Source of the DNA: an archaeon GW2011_AR15
GTDB taxonomy: Archaea > Nanobdellota > Nanobdellia > Woesearchaeales > GW2011-AR15
NCBI GenBank assembly: GCA_000830295.1
Contig: CP010425.1
Location: forward strand, 689,308-753,307
Reading direction: 5' to 3'
DNA length: 64,000 nt
The stretch's first letter is position 1. Every line of letters begins with the position of its first letter. Of the stretch, positions 1-7,811 are shown one piece after another. The translations under genes and the position numbers were made by a program. The notes beneath the pieces were generated by a model. It ran no database searches and was not told where the DNA came from. It worked only from the letters and a program-made list of their open reading frames with translations.

Positions 1-70
1 GAGATAATATATCTGGAGTAGATTTACTAATTCAAAATCTTTATAATGTGCATAAGATTCGCAGTTCTCC

Positions 71-601
71 ATGAATAAGGAAAAAAAGAAGCAGCTCCTG
101 AACATAGCAAGGATAGTGGCTATTGTGCTGCTGCTCTATGTCGTACTGAAAGGCATTCTCGTGCTTTCAGTATTAATCCTGCTGAGCCTCAGCATGAGCT
201 ACATAATAAACAATTACGGGCTGAGGCAGTACGGGCTGGAGCTTGTCACTTTAGTTGCAGTGCTTACAGGAGTCAAATACGGGCCCGTGCCTTCCCTTAT
301 ACTGACATTCATACTGATAACATACCACATGCTTGCGGGAGGCTTTTTTGCAAAATATGTTTTCTGGGTCATACCTGCATATACTATTGCAGGCTTCATC
401 TCCGGCTTCTTCCCGGCAACAGCTGTAACAGCATTAGGGCTGTATGCAACGCTGGGGATAAACATCAGCAACACTTTCTTTACAGCAGTAACAAGCCCGG
501 GCTACCTTTTCAAGTACCTGCCGTTCGCAGTGACAAATGTGATATTCAACGTGATACTATTTGCTGTTGCAGCAAGGCCCCTGCTCCTCCTGATGATCTA
601 A
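71..601 (+). CDS. Small integral membrane protein, ECF S-component-like
   Basis: A 176-residue, almost wholly hydrophobic protein with about five predicted membrane segments after a Lys-rich N-terminus. The small size, Gly/Pro-rich turns and many short helices resemble S-components of ECF vitamin transporters, but no substrate signature is visible. The start is supported by a TATA-like box (TTTATAATG, 40-48) about 27 bases upstream and no Shine-Dalgarno site, so it is probably leaderless. It overlaps the end of the convergent polymerase gene by 4 bases. The protein encoded at 41138-41689 has similar size and composition and may be a distant relative (inference). Confidence 0.75.
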   Translation: MNKEKKKQLLNIARIVAIVLLLYVVLKGILVLSVLILLSLSMSYIINNYGLRQYGLELVTLVAVLTGVKYGPVPSLILTFILITYHMLAGGFFAKYVFWVIPAYTIAGFISGFFPATAVTALGLYATLGINISNTFFTAVTSPGYLFKYLPFAVTNVIFNVILFAVAARPLLLLMI

Positions 602-2925
602 TAGCCGAACAGGCTGGTCTGCTTTGTATCAACCAGAATGTCGTCAAATTTTGTATTGTAGAAAACAAGGATTGCATCAGCAATCGGCTTTATCTGCTTT
701 TCAATGTAATGCTCATAGTCCAGCTTGTGCTCGATTTTCTGCACAGGCTCAGGCCCGTCGCTTGTCATGACATATGAGATTATGTTCGAGGTAATCTTCT
801 TGAGCTTTCTCGCTGCCTTTACATGCGGCGGTGTTGTCTTTATGTACTTGCTCAGGTCCTTCCTTATTGCCTTCCTGTAGACAAGCAGGTTGTCGTATTT
901 TCCTTTTTTCAGCTCATCAACAAATTTCTTTATGTAATCGACCACTTCCTGCTTGTGGAACACCTTGTCAAGAAGCTCCAGCTGGAATTTTTTCGACAGG
1001 TCTGTCCAGTCTCTTCTCACGAATTCCAGTCCCGTGAAATCTATCTTCTCCTTCCCGTCCTTCATCAGCAGGCCGGCATATCTTTTCTTTGCCCCTTTTT
1101 CTGTCCCCCTGATTGTCGGCATCATGAACCTGGTATAGGTCTTCTCAAACTCCAGCTCAAGGAAATTGTCCATCTTCAGCTTTGCGACATATTTCTTCCA
1201 GTGCTCATTAACAAGCGCCTGTATTTCAGCGCCGACTTTTGCAGCGCCTTCTGCCTTGTCTGCTTTTGTCTCTACAAAAATAGAATCAGTGTCGCCATAT
1301 ATGACCCTGTATCCGTGGTTGTCCACAATTTCTGCTGTTGACTTCACTATGAACTGGCCGAAATGAGTTATTGCATTTGCCATATCAAGGGAATAAAACC
1401 TGCACATGGGGTTTGCCAGCACGCCGAAAAAAGAATTCATTGTAATCTTGATGGCATAGCTCTGCTCAGCATTCTTGTCTTTCTTTGCATGGTCCCTCTG
1501 CTCCCATAATCTCTGGAGTATCTGGGGGAGTATGCCGTATTTTCTCCTGAATTTTGCTCCGTTAGGGGCAGTTATGACCTGAGATTCCCTGTACTTGCCG
1601 TGCATCTCTTTTGGTATGAATGAAAGAGGGTCAATGTTGAATGTCCTCATTATGCTTGGATACAGGCTCTTGAAGTCAAGCACGATTATGTAATCATATA
1701 TTCCCGGGATTGAATCCCTTACATATCCCCCTATTATCCTCTCTCCCCTTTCCCTGAACTCAGAGGTCCTGCAGACATATCCTCTTTCAAATGTCTCCCT
1801 TAGGTAGAGGTTGTCGAGCGAGGCTATAGAAGCCTTTACCCTGTCAAGCTGCATGCCTGTCAGCAGGGAGCGCTGGATTATCAGGTCTATAATGCCTTTT
1901 TTCTCAAGTATTTTTATTACAAGCTCTGAATCCTTAAGGTTGTAGTCAGCAAGCTTCTGCGGCTCCTTCTCATACAGCCTTTCAATCTCAGCCCCCTTGT
2001 CGACATTATCAAAAACCTCAAGCTTTGATTCCTTCAGTATTGCGGCTGCAGCTGTCTGCAGCTTGTAGTCCCTCAGGCCAATGAAGGAAGTTTTCAGCAG
2101 GTCTATTGCATCTAAGGCGACCCTTCCCGGAATCTCGGCAGTTGAGCTTTTGAAAAAAGAATTGTATATCTTTATGCTTCCGGGCCACTCAGCCCTGCCC
2201 AGGACAAAATCAATCTTGTGCTCATCGAACTTCTCCTTTATCATCTTCAGGTCAAAGTCAATGAGGTTCCAGCCTGTGATGATGTCAGGGTCATAATTGC
2301 TTATGATTTCCTTGAACCTTTCAAGGACTTCTTTCTCTGTCTTGAAAGACTCTGTATTTTTCAGATTCTTTTCAGATACTAAGAGGACTTTGCCGAAATC
2401 CCTGCAGTAGAGGGATATTGAATACAGCTTTTTCAGGTCCATTGATGACTCAACATCCAGTGCCAGCACTCTCAGCTCGGGTTTCCATCCTGCCGGCTTC
2501 AGCTCAGGCTCTTCATAGATCCTGCTTACATAATTCCCTTTCTTATGCTTACCTTCTATCTCTAATGAGCCCTTTATGCCCTTATCAATCATAAACCTGT
2601 AGACAAACCTTATGTCTGCCTCGTAGGTAAGTATATCCTTCTTGTGGAAAACATCCCTCAGGATCGGAACATCTCTCGGCACATCCAGTGTTATTTTCAC
2701 AACAGGCTCCTCAAAGAAATTTTTCATTTCAGATGGATCAACATCGTATATGATGTCAATATCCAGCTTCTCCAGTTTTTTCCTGTCCTTTTCCCTTATA
2801 TAGAAATACGGCCTGAATTTGCTTATTGTAAGGAAAGACTCGCCGTTCTCCAGCCTGCCGAAAAGATAGACATGGGCCTTGCCATCAATAATCCTGTAGG
2901 TAGGATATACAATGAACCCCTTCAT
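598..2925 (-). CDS. polB: Family-B DNA polymerase
   Basis: Replicative or repair DNA polymerase of 775 residues, the usual archaeal PolB length. The proofreading 3'-5' exonuclease is intact: Exo I DVE near 157-159, Exo II in NYDPDIITGWNLIDFD, Exo III in YNLKDSE. The polymerase carries motif A (DFKSLYPSI) and motif C (YGDTDS), supplying the metal-binding aspartates. The extreme C-terminus QTSLFGY looks like a PCNA-interacting peptide. The start at 2925 fits a TATA-like ATTTATAAAT (2948-2957) about 25 bases upstream, implying a leaderless message. No inteins or insertions are seen. Confidence 0.97.
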   Translation of the reverse strand: MKGFIVYPTYRIIDGKAHVYLFGRLENGESFLTISKFRPYFYIREKDRKKLEKLDIDIIYDVDPSEMKNFFEEPVVKITLDVPRDVPILRDVFHKKDILTYEADIRFVYRFMIDKGIKGSLEIEGKHKKGNYVSRIYEEPELKPAGWKPELRVLALDVESSMDLKKLYSISLYCRDFGKVLLVSEKNLKNTESFKTEKEVLERFKEIISNYDPDIITGWNLIDFDLKMIKEKFDEHKIDFVLGRAEWPGSIKIYNSFFKSSTAEIPGRVALDAIDLLKTSFIGLRDYKLQTAAAAILKESKLEVFDNVDKGAEIERLYEKEPQKLADYNLKDSELVIKILEKKGIIDLIIQRSLLTGMQLDRVKASIASLDNLYLRETFERGYVCRTSEFRERGERIIGGYVRDSIPGIYDYIIVLDFKSLYPSIMRTFNIDPLSFIPKEMHGKYRESQVITAPNGAKFRRKYGILPQILQRLWEQRDHAKKDKNAEQSYAIKITMNSFFGVLANPMCRFYSLDMANAITHFGQFIVKSTAEIVDNHGYRVIYGDTDSIFVETKADKAEGAAKVGAEIQALVNEHWKKYVAKLKMDNFLELEFEKTYTRFMMPTIRGTEKGAKKRYAGLLMKDGKEKIDFTGLEFVRRDWTDLSKKFQLELLDKVFHKQEVVDYIKKFVDELKKGKYDNLLVYRKAIRKDLSKYIKTTPPHVKAARKLKKITSNIISYVMTSDGPEPVQKIEHKLDYEHYIEKQIKPIADAILVFYNTKFDDILVDTKQTSLFGY

Positions 2926-2976
2926 ATAGAGGAGAAAAGCTAGCCAAATTTATAAATGTGATGGCACAATTAAAAA

Positions 2977-2996
2977 AGAGGTGCGGGGGCACCTCT
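2977..2996 (-). terminator. Hairpin plus T-run terminator
   Basis: A perfect 8-bp stem (AGAGGTGC / GCACCTCT) with a 4-base loop. On the minus strand it is followed by six T (2972-2977), so it looks like an intrinsic terminator for the gene at 3024-3698, which reads toward it. It also separates that gene from polB. In archaea the T-run alone often suffices, so a GC-rich hairpin this regular is notable. Confidence 0.7.
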
Positions 2997-3023
2997 CTAC
3001 ATCAAATAAAGAATAAAACTTAT

Positions 3024-3698
3024 CTATTCTTTCTTTGGTTTGTAGTCTTTGTTTGCCAGGTACATTCCTGCTCCGCCTGCTGCAACAAGCAGTCCAAGCC
3101 CTCCGACCCCGGCTCCAGCTGCAAGGGCGAGTTCGCCTGCTGCCTGGTTTGCATGTCCTGCTGAAAGACTTGAAAGCAGGCCAAGTGCCTGGGGGCTCCA
3201 GGCTGCCCGAAGCTGACTTTCTATTGGGTGAGTTCTGTCAAGCTGGGCGTAGCTCTTTTCCACAGCTATCATATACTCGCCAGGCTCAGTGTATGTCTCT
3301 CCCCTGTACTCCAATGGAAGCTGGTCTTCAGCCAGGGTTACAGCAACCTCAGTGTGCATCACATGGTATGAGATAGTTGCAAACTGGTACATCAGCTCAT
3401 CACGGGTGTTGACCAACGGGTCTTCTGGGTCAAAATTTTTGTAATTAACAGGGTAGTCCCATTCTCCTTCGAGAAGGTTCATAATATTTTGTGCCCCTTC
3501 CGCAGCGCCGCGGTCTACAAGCTCTCCCTCTGCGTTGTAGCTTAAGTTTACGCCCTGTGCTGCATAAAGAGCCTGCGCAGATTCAAGGCCGTTAACAGCA
3601 GCCGGCACGCCATATCCAAAGCCTACACCGGCAACCATTAACCCGCCGGCGGCAATAAGGCCCCCCAGTGTTCTCATTAGTTTATTTTTTTTATCCAT
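3024..3698 (-). CDS. Membrane-anchored or secreted protein of unknown function
   Basis: A 224-residue protein with an N-terminal hydrophobic segment (about 10-35) and a Gly/Ala/Leu-rich hydrophobic segment near the C-terminus (about 195-215), followed by a short basic tail ending KPKKE. The middle is polar and acidic with predicted helices; such a layout would place the centre outside the cell between two anchors. The ATG at 3698 is preferred because the upstream GTG (3707) lies inside the GAGGTGG ribosome-binding site. It ends in a strong hairpin terminator. I do not recognise a family. Confidence 0.75.
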   Translation of the reverse strand: MDKKNKLMRTLGGLIAAGGLMVAGVGFGYGVPAAVNGLESAQALYAAQGVNLSYNAEGELVDRGAAEGAQNIMNLLEGEWDYPVNYKNFDPEDPLVNTRDELMYQFATISYHVMHTEVAVTLAEDQLPLEYRGETYTEPGEYMIAVEKSYAQLDRTHPIESQLRAAWSPQALGLLSSLSAGHANQAAGELALAAGAGVGGLGLLVAAGGAGMYLANKDYKPKKE

Positions 3699-3826
3699 TA
3701 TATCCACCTCAGTAAATTATCAGGGCGCACACTGAGATTTAAGACACGCCTTCATACTGTTTAATCTGTATATATTGTATAATCATTAGAAATTTAATCA
3801 GAAATACATTTTATAGGATGCGGCTG

Positions 3827-4834
3827 CTAATCAGATAAAGTACCCTTGGGAATGTCCTTTGGATTAAGAATCAGCACTATTCTTGCAATATCCTCTGTTA
3901 TGGTAAATATTCTGGCAAGAAATTCAAAGACCACCGGGATGGCGCATTTGCAATTATCATCCTCTCCAAACAGGCAGGGAAACCTTCTATTGTTAAGTAT
4001 GCTCTTGTCCTCTTCGCGGATACTGTTAATTACAGCATTTGCCATAGTGGTATCATTTTTGTAGAAAGAGGTAATAGCATTCCTGTAATTTTTCTCAAGC
4101 TCGCCAAGCTTTGAGGTAAGAAGTTCCCTTTCTTTCCCGCTGAATTTCACAGATGAGAAGAAGCTGGCAATATGCTTCCCGCGGTCAGAAATCTTTTCAA
4201 GGCGGTCAGACAAGAGCATCAATAAGGCCAGGTCAGTAGGGGAATATCCCCAGTGCCTTGCCATATTGGCGTTCTGGAGCCCCCGGGTAATCAATTTCAT
4301 GGTAAAATGGTAAAGGCGGTCAACTTCAGCATCAGCGTCTGAAACAGGCTCACGGCTGCCTTTATGGTTTAGGCATTGTTCAATCTCTGTAAACATTGTT
4401 TTGATGATTGTATCAATCCTGCGTATGATTTTCATAGGATTGGTTTCTGAGATATCAATGAATGCTTTGGCGGCTATAAGATCAGTTTTGATATCAAGCA
4501 CTTCAAGCGCCAGAAACTCATGGAAGACATTCCTTAATTCTTTGGCGCGATTCCCAAAATCCCCCTTAAGGTTTATGATTGAAAAATCATTTACATAGGC
4601 AACAAGTATCTGGCGCTTAATCTCTTTGAGGGTCATCCTGCTGACATCAATTGTAATCTCTTTGATCTCCGAGGTATGGTCATCTTCCTTTGGATGGATT
4701 CTTAGAGAGCCGTCACCCTCTTCTTCAATACTGATGTTGTCCCCTTTAGAAAGCCTGTGGTTTACAACCCATTGCTTGGGCAGGGTAACTGAAAAAGTCT
4801 CCTTCCCCAGCTTTATTAGTTTACGATATTCCAT
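3827..4834 (-). CDS. PhoU-like regulator with N-terminal AbrB/SpoVT domain
   Basis: A 335-residue archaeal phosphate-uptake regulator. The first 50 residues (KLGKETFSVTLPKQWV) form a swapped-hairpin AbrB-type DNA-binding domain; the rest is helical and matches two PhoU repeats (about 85-190 and 200-330). Archaeal PhoU homologues commonly have this fusion and are thought to regulate phosphate transport or its transcription. A Cys cluster near 280-295 (CLFGEDDNCKC) is an addition I cannot explain; it might bind metal. No Pst transporter genes lie in the window. The start has a purine-rich leader and a TATA-like TATATTGTATATA upstream. Confidence 0.85.
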   Translation of the reverse strand: MEYRKLIKLGKETFSVTLPKQWVVNHRLSKGDNISIEEEGDGSLRIHPKEDDHTSEIKEITIDVSRMTLKEIKRQILVAYVNDFSIINLKGDFGNRAKELRNVFHEFLALEVLDIKTDLIAAKAFIDISETNPMKIIRRIDTIIKTMFTEIEQCLNHKGSREPVSDADAEVDRLYHFTMKLITRGLQNANMARHWGYSPTDLALLMLLSDRLEKISDRGKHIASFFSSVKFSGKERELLTSKLGELEKNYRNAITSFYKNDTTMANAVINSIREEDKSILNNRRFPCLFGEDDNCKCAIPVVFEFLARIFTITEDIARIVLILNPKDIPKGTLSD

Positions 4835-4944
4835 AGTCCCCCGCCTATATATTGTATATACATGAGGATAGCAGTTTGTATATTTAAGAGTTTGTATCGG
4901 ATTTTGGAATCAGAGGAGAAGCCCAATAAATTCAAATGTTTTAG

Positions 4945-4958
4945 AGGGGGAACTTTTA
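4945..4958. repeat. Left copy of a 14-bp inverted repeat
   Basis: AGGGGGAACTTTTA. The exact reverse complement lies at 5709-5722, so the pair brackets the AT-rich gene at 5040-5711 together with its promoter. No clear target-site duplication is visible outside the repeats. Confidence 0.8.
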
Positions 4959-5022
4959 TTTTTTAATTATTAATTTTCAAGTAGTTACAAGCAAAAGCTT
5001 TATAAGGTTTATATCGATTCTC

Positions 5023-5038
5023 TTGGTTAGGTAACCAA
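5023..5038. promoter_or_regulatory. Palindrome directly before a start codon
   Basis: TTGGTTA-GG-TAACCAA, a perfect 7-bp inverted repeat ending one base before the ATG at 5040. A TATA-like TTTATAAGGTTTATAT lies just upstream (about 5000-5014). It could be an operator overlapping the transcription start, or a small 5'-end hairpin; it replaces any Shine-Dalgarno site. Confidence 0.5.
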
Positions 5039-5039
5039 A

Positions 5040-5711
5040 ATGGCAGAATATGGAAAAGTTGAAAATCCAACACTTAATGTTAAAGACTATAAGATGGGAG
5101 ATTTTGTTCATTGGTTGATGCATGATACACAACCATCATTTGCAGTTGTTACTGGAACAAATGGAGATAATGTTCAACTTAGACATTTTGAAGGAGGATT
5201 TCCATTTGAATTATCTAAAACTCCAAAATATGGTTCTATGAGAAAAGCTTCAAGAGATGAATCTTTAGCTCATTTTCATCAGATTTCTAAAATGTTTGAA
5301 AAAGAATTTGAGGCAGGTGGACTTTCAGGGGCACTTTCAGCAAGAAGACAACACTATATAAATGGAATAATTTCACAACTTGAAGAAGATGGAAGAAATA
5401 CATTTTATGCTGCGACTATTGACCCACAAGATCCAATGACTGGAACATATGTTCTAATGGGAATTTATTCTGGTCAAGGTCCAAGCGAACATTTAGAAGG
5501 ATTAGTTGTAGTACCAAGACTTTCAGAAGGAACAGTTTCTCGTGTTGTTAAAGATACTAATCCAAATGGTTTTGGTAAAATACCAAGTGATGTTTACAAT
5601 ACGCCTGCAACTTCTCATGGTTCGCTTGTTGCATATTGGACATATGAAGTTCCTGAAAAGGCATTAGGGCTTGTTGAAAGTCCAAAAAAATTAGAGCTAA
5701 GGTTAGATTAA
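5040..5711 (+). CDS. Unknown soluble protein in an inverted-repeat-bounded cassette
   Basis: A 223-residue soluble protein with no membrane segment and no motif I recognise. It is rich in Gly, His and aromatic residues. Codon use is strongly AT-biased (GAA, AAA, AGA, ATT) compared with the AGG/AAG/CTG-rich genes on both sides, a sign of separate origin. The gene is alone, preceded by a TATA-like box and a palindrome abutting the ATG, and flanked by a 14-bp perfect inverted repeat (4945-4958, 5709-5722). The right repeat begins at the stop codon. It may be cargo of a small mobile or transferred unit. Confidence 0.8.
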   Translation: MAEYGKVENPTLNVKDYKMGDFVHWLMHDTQPSFAVVTGTNGDNVQLRHFEGGFPFELSKTPKYGSMRKASRDESLAHFHQISKMFEKEFEAGGLSGALSARRQHYINGIISQLEEDGRNTFYAATIDPQDPMTGTYVLMGIYSGQGPSEHLEGLVVVPRLSEGTVSRVVKDTNPNGFGKIPSDVYNTPATSHGSLVAYWTYEVPEKALGLVESPKKLELRLD

Positions 5712-5722
5712 AAGTTCCCCCT
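5709..5722. repeat. Right copy of the 14-bp inverted repeat
   Basis: TAAAAGTTCCCCCT, exact reverse complement of 4945-4958. It overlaps the stop codon of the gene at 5040-5711 by three bases. Confidence 0.8.
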
Positions 5723-6149
5723 TTCTATTATTAAGGATTTTTGAAAATTGCAATTAATTCATGTTAGTTACTTTTCCCATACGCAAGTGGAGGAAAATTG
5801 CGTCCGCAGAGCTGTGTTTAAGTTCCAATCAATTCGGGCGTAGCGAGTATATAATGAATAAAGACACTTCAAATAAGGAAACGAAGCCTACAAAGAACGA
5901 GCAAAAAATCTTAAAGTATATCATTATTAGGAGAAAAAATATCAGACACAAGATGTTAGACAATAAAGAATTTGAAGTTGAAAAATTATTCTTATCATAA
6001 TTAACAAAAATTCCGTAACATTTCTGACGTCCTAAAAATTCTCTTTCAAAAAAGTGCGGATTTTTATGATATTGTCTACAATTTCTAGAACCATATTTAT
6101 TGTATCTTACTAGCTTTGCTTTATTAATATAGGACTTCTTATATATATT
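5723..6149. other. Gene-poor AT-rich stretch with a GC-rich patch
   Basis: No convincing gene. A relatively GC-rich patch at about 5780-5850 (with GCGTCCGCAGAGC and GGGCGTAGCGAG) stands out from the AT-rich surroundings and could be a small RNA or a remnant. A 48-residue open frame (5854-6000, MNKDTSNKETKPTKNEQKIL) begins inside a TATA-like sequence, so it is doubtful. A TATA-like TTTATTAATATA at about 6119-6130 probably serves the gene at 6150. Confidence 0.4.
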
Positions 6150-6323
6150 ATGACAAAAGATGAAAACCCGGTAAAGATATGTTGGCACTGCAAAAGAAAA
6201 TTCGATGGTAATTTTTCTATAAAAAATCTGCAGATAGTCTGCCCTTTTTGCAAAAAGCCGCAATCTTCTGTATTTGAAGAGGATTCCCAGGCCCAAATAA
6301 TAAAAAAGTCAAAGGCCGAATAA
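6150..6323 (+). CDS. Small zinc-ribbon protein
   Basis: A 57-residue protein with one zinc ribbon formed by CWHC (about 11-14) and CPFC (about 31-34) and a charged C-terminal tail ending IIKKSKAE. Four-cysteine ribbons of this size usually bind one zinc ion and act in nucleic-acid or protein contacts; the partner is unknown. A TATA-like box about 25 bases upstream fits a leaderless start. It belongs to the run of small AT-rich genes. Confidence 0.7.
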   Translation: MTKDENPVKICWHCKRKFDGNFSIKNLQIVCPFCKKPQSSVFEEDSQAQIIKKSKAE

Positions 6324-6396
6324 AAAAGTCAAAATCAGATTTCAAAAAATCAGAATCTCAAAAAAATACTAATAAATTATAATGGAGGGATAAAAA

Positions 6397-6570
6397 ATGA
6401 CAAATAGAACAACACATAGATCAAAATCAGGTAAAAAACTATATGCAGTAAGAGATAAAGAAGGGAAGTTCAAAGATATACAAGACTATAAAAGAGCACA
6501 TAGTCAGGATATGAAAAGAACATCCAAAGCAGAGTTGGACGCTGCAGCAAAGAAGAAAAACAAAAAATAG
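6397..6570 (+). CDS. Small basic conserved-type protein
   Basis: A 57-residue, Lys-rich protein containing GKKLYAVRDKEGKFKDIQDY followed by KRAHSQD. The pattern (Lys-Leu-Tyr-Ala-Val-Arg, then a charged turn and a short helix) resembles small uncharacterised proteins found in several archaea and bacteria; the basic tail KKKNKK suggests nucleic-acid contact (inference). The ATG is preceded by GGAGGG at 6384-6389. Confidence 0.65.
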   Translation: MTNRTTHRSKSGKKLYAVRDKEGKFKDIQDYKRAHSQDMKRTSKAELDAAAKKKNKK

Positions 6571-6628
6571 TGATTTTTTATTTTTCACTAAAAATTTAGA
6601 TAGTATTCAAGGAACAGAGGTGTTCAAA

Positions 6629-6958
6629 ATGACAATAATTGGAGTATTAATAGGATTTATTATAAGTTTAATCATATCAGCAGCCGTCATATTTTTTGCA
6701 GCAAAAATAATGGGGGAAAGAGAAGGGTTTAGCACAGCTTTGTTTGCTGCATTTATTGGATCACTACTATTTGCAATCGTATCTTATCTCATAGGGATGG
6801 GGCTGTTGGCATCATTGATTGGCGGAATAGCGTGGCTTATAGCTCTCGGCAGTATATACAACATGGGCTGGCTGAAATCTTTTTTTGTGGCTGTAGTCAT
6901 ATGGTTTTTTTCAGCAATCGTCAGTATGGTGCTGCCTAACCTTCCACAATTAGTTTAA
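6629..6958 (+). CDS. Small integral membrane protein
   Basis: A 109-residue protein with about four hydrophobic helices and small-residue-rich faces. An alternative GTG start at 6620 lies inside the AGAGGTG ribosome-binding site, so the ATG at 6629 is chosen. I do not recognise a family. It lies in a co-directional set of small genes (6150-7703). Confidence 0.7.
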   Translation: MTIIGVLIGFIISLIISAAVIFFAAKIMGEREGFSTALFAAFIGSLLFAIVSYLIGMGLLASLIGGIAWLIALGSIYNMGWLKSFFVAVVIWFFSAIVSMVLPNLPQLV

Positions 6959-7031
6959 ACAAATAAGGTGAAAAACATGGAGAATAATTTTAATAAAAAA
7001 GGAGTAGTGTAAAAAACAGGAGGGAGAGAAC

Positions 7032-7232
7032 ATGGTACTTAAGTCAATACTTGGAATTATAGCGCTTATTGCTGCTATATGGGTTATTTATGATGTACTA
7101 GTAAAGAATAAGAAATTATCAACAGGAATGAAAGTACTTTGGATAATTTGTGCGTTATTTTTTAGTATAATCACTGCAGTAATTTATTATTTGGTTGGCA
7201 GAGATTCAAAAAAAGACTTGTTTAAAAATTAA
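7032..7232 (+). CDS. PLDc_N-type two-helix membrane protein
   Basis: A 66-residue protein with two membrane helices separated by a short basic loop (KNKKLSTGMKVLWI) and ending in VGRDSKKD. The order helix, K-rich turn, W-containing helix, YYLVGR resembles the short membrane domain called phospholipase D nuclease N-terminal, which also occurs as a stand-alone protein of unknown role. Start preceded by GGAGGGAG at 7020-7027. Confidence 0.65.
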   Translation: MVLKSILGIIALIAAIWVIYDVLVKNKKLSTGMKVLWIICALFFSIITAVIYYLVGRDSKKDLFKN

Positions 7233-7304
7233 GAAAAGCAAGAGCATAAGAGAAGAGGTCATCATATTATCAATACCCTAAATTCCATAAACGAGAAATA
7301 GAAA

Positions 7305-7703
7305 ATGAATATGGATGAATCGCAATTTGAAACCGGAAGAATGGAAGCTTATAAGCGAGATTTCCACAAAACAGGAACTTATCATGATGATGGATCAGGG
7401 TATTTTGGAAGGCCAAAAAAATTTGATTTTACCAATTCAGTGGAAACGAGTGAAAGCAAAGAGAGGCTTGTTTTCAGAATACCTCTATCAGAAGTGTCAC
7501 TTGAGAATCTTAAAATAATATCCTCAAAAGGTCATATAATCGTTCAGTCAGACAAGAAGACAATATTCCTTGACCTGGATCAAAAAATTCGATTTGGCAA
7601 ACCTATGATATCATTCAAGGATGACATGTTAATAATTGAGTTAAAGAATAAAAAGAAAAATTCAAGATTATTCAAAATCAGAAATAAGTTTTACTCGTAC
7701 TGA
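7305..7703 (+). CDS. Possible small heat-shock-like (alpha-crystallin fold) protein
   Basis: A 132-residue soluble protein. Residues about 45-125 show the alternation expected of an alpha-crystallin/CS beta-sandwich: RLVFRIPLSEVSLENLKI, IIVQSDKKTIFLDL, then DDMLIIELKNKKK in place of the usual final strand. Hsp20 proteins bind unfolding proteins as oligomers. Here the typical A-x-x-x-n-G-v-L core is weak and the C-terminal I-x-I is absent, so the assignment is structural inference only. The N-terminal 40 residues are polar and probably disordered. Confidence 0.5.
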   Translation: MNMDESQFETGRMEAYKRDFHKTGTYHDDGSGYFGRPKKFDFTNSVETSESKERLVFRIPLSEVSLENLKIISSKGHIIVQSDKKTIFLDLDQKIRFGKPMISFKDDMLIIELKNKKKNSRLFKIRNKFYSY

Positions 7704-7811
7704 TTCTGAGGAATATTGCATTTAACAGGTATTAAGTGCATATCAGCCAAAAACCCCCTTACCCCTTCTTTTTCCGCATGATTTAAATAACTCTTAGAAC
7801 TCCATAAATTC

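Noticed and set aside
823-1366. Plus-strand frames inside polB
   Set aside because: Shadows of a clear conserved gene; composition rich in Leu/Cys/Phe as expected for reverse-strand reading.
5854-6000. 48-residue frame MNKDTSNKET...
   Set aside because: Its ATG lies within a TATA-like sequence and there is no ribosome-binding site; kept only as a note in the gap entry.
5829-6296. Minus-strand frame of 155 residues
   Set aside because: Opposes the zinc-ribbon gene, has random-like Phe/Ile/Tyr composition from AT-rich DNA and no start context.
6977-7012. 11-residue frame MENNFNKKGVV between small genes
   Set aside because: Too short to support, although AAGGTGA precedes it; may be chance or a leader.
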